NCBI RefSeq assembly: GCF_000620065.1
Contig: NZ_JHVI01000012.1
Coordinates: 42,474-106,473 of the forward strand
Direction of reading: 5' to 3'
DNA from: Meiothermus cerbereus DSM 11376
GTDB lineage: Bacteria > Deinococcota > Deinococci > Deinococcales > Thermaceae
DNA length: 64,000 bases
Notes under the pieces: generated by a model
Database searches by the model: none
What the model saw: the letters and a program-made list of their open reading frames with translations, nothing else
What the model was told of the DNA's origin: nothing
Shown: positions 63,717-64,000 of the stretch, in pieces
Numbering within the stretch: the stretch's first letter is position 1
How the letters are laid out: each line of letters opens with the position of its first letter
Translations under genes and position numbers: made by a program

Positions 63717-64000
63717 CGACTCCCCGTTCTGAAGAACGGGGCTTCGCGGTTCTCACGGGACGGCCTACGCCGTACCCATCCCCGCAGGCTCCGTCCGAGC
63801 CCAGAAAGGACCTTGACACCCCGCTTCGCGGCGAAGAAAGCGTCTCCGTATCGGCAGGCGAGCGCAATGCTTCTAGCTCTGCCACGGGTGTTCGTTTGGA
63901 GTTTTACCCATCGGACTACCCGATGGAACCCCCTACTCCAAGTTTCAAGGTGCACGGGGAACGCTGTCCCCAAGGAGATGTTAGCACACATCTGCCGCCC
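63717..64000 (-). mobile_element. Right-end region of an IS200/IS605 (tnpB/IS1341-type) element
   Basis: The hairpin CCCCGTTCTGAAGAACGGGG (63722-63741) and its flank read on the minus strand as GAAGC-CCCGTTCTTCAGAACGGGGAG, the typical end of IS200/IS605-family elements. The next 260 bp, read on the minus strand, is rich in hairpins (for example CATCGGGTAG / CTACCCGATG-like, GGACAGCGTTCCCC), has no convincing protein and matches where tnpB elements carry the omega/reRNA. Any tnpB would lie right of the window. Confidence 0.6.

Noticed and set aside
63629..63991. 120-codon open frame at the right edge, minus strand, read as a TnpB C-terminus
   Set aside because: It lacks the TnpB zinc ribbon and catalytic motifs, runs through the terminal hairpin and into the antisense of the ATPase gene; a non-coding element end is more likely.

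Overview
The window is about 64 kb of GC-rich bacterial chromosome. It very probably comes from a thermophilic Deinococcota genome close to Meiothermus/Thermus. This is inferred from protein character, frequent leaderless or GTG/TTG starts, -10 boxes close to start codons, and an extreme excess of the hexamer CTCGAG. No rRNA, tRNA or CRISPR array was seen. Coding density is high, with many ATGA or TGATG overlaps.

Layout. 1-7.7 kb: a nearly complete type III glutamine synthetase (minus strand, cut by the left edge), an NAD-salvage operon (nrtR-nadM-nadV), deoB and a LysR regulator. 7.8-11.8 kb: a cst-like sulfur operon with a CstB-type persulfide dioxygenase-rhodanese fusion, four further rhodanese genes and a TauE exporter. 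12-13.2 kb: a CZB-domain protein and a TlpA-like thioredoxin. 13.5-25.7 kb: a complete thiosulfate-oxidising Sox locus (thioredoxin, soxYZ, soxAX, soxB, a second soxXA pair, rhodanese, DUF302 protein, a flavocytochrome c-type flavoprotein, soxCD, a Rieske protein, ccdA), ending in a cysteine-free CsoR-family protein. 26-34.5 kb: cytochrome c and a Calvin-cycle operon (fbp/glpX-cbbL-cbbS-cbbX-prk-rpe-fba-UPF0114) with a divergent cbbR. 34.5-41.1 kb: a second Calvin-linked run (tkt-comB-cbbY, two small paralogues of unknown function, a DUF3422 protein and an unknown exported protein). 41.5-46.4 kb: heme-type ABC importer, SLAC1/TDT transporter and trxB. 46.5-52.7 kb: a copper-handling set (DUF2946-like, nosD, nosF, two nosL, nosY, PCuAC, an Lgt/TlpA fusion, CstR/CsoR) without nosZ. 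52.8-63.7 kb: VanW, an eRF1-like protein, a CBS/DASS transporter pair, three double universal-stress proteins and a P-type ATPase, closing with the end of an IS200/IS605-type element.

How the genes fit together. Together, Sox thiosulfate oxidation and the red-type (form IC/ID) RuBisCO, CbbX, PRK and CbbY set suggest a sulfur-driven autotroph or mixotroph, which is unexpected for this phylum. A 17-bp palindrome of the form ATAYCCCC-N-GGGGTAT recurs at seven places. Most copies lie between -35 and -10 boxes or over the promoter of the cst-like operon, the sox operon, tlpA, trxB-TDT/nos, the TlpA fusion and the cstR gene itself. The linked regulator has a Cys/Tyr/Cys pattern suited to persulfide sensing. 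I read this as a CstR-type reactive-sulfur regulon joining persulfide, thiosulfate, sulfite, thiol-redox and copper functions.

Non-coding structure: two diverged copies of a ~49-bp repeat 15.7 kb apart, a nested cruciform block at 41.36-41.49 kb, a 58-bp-period tandem repeat, a 41-bp hairpin tandem repeat at 59.2 kb and the IS200/IS605 end at 63.7 kb.
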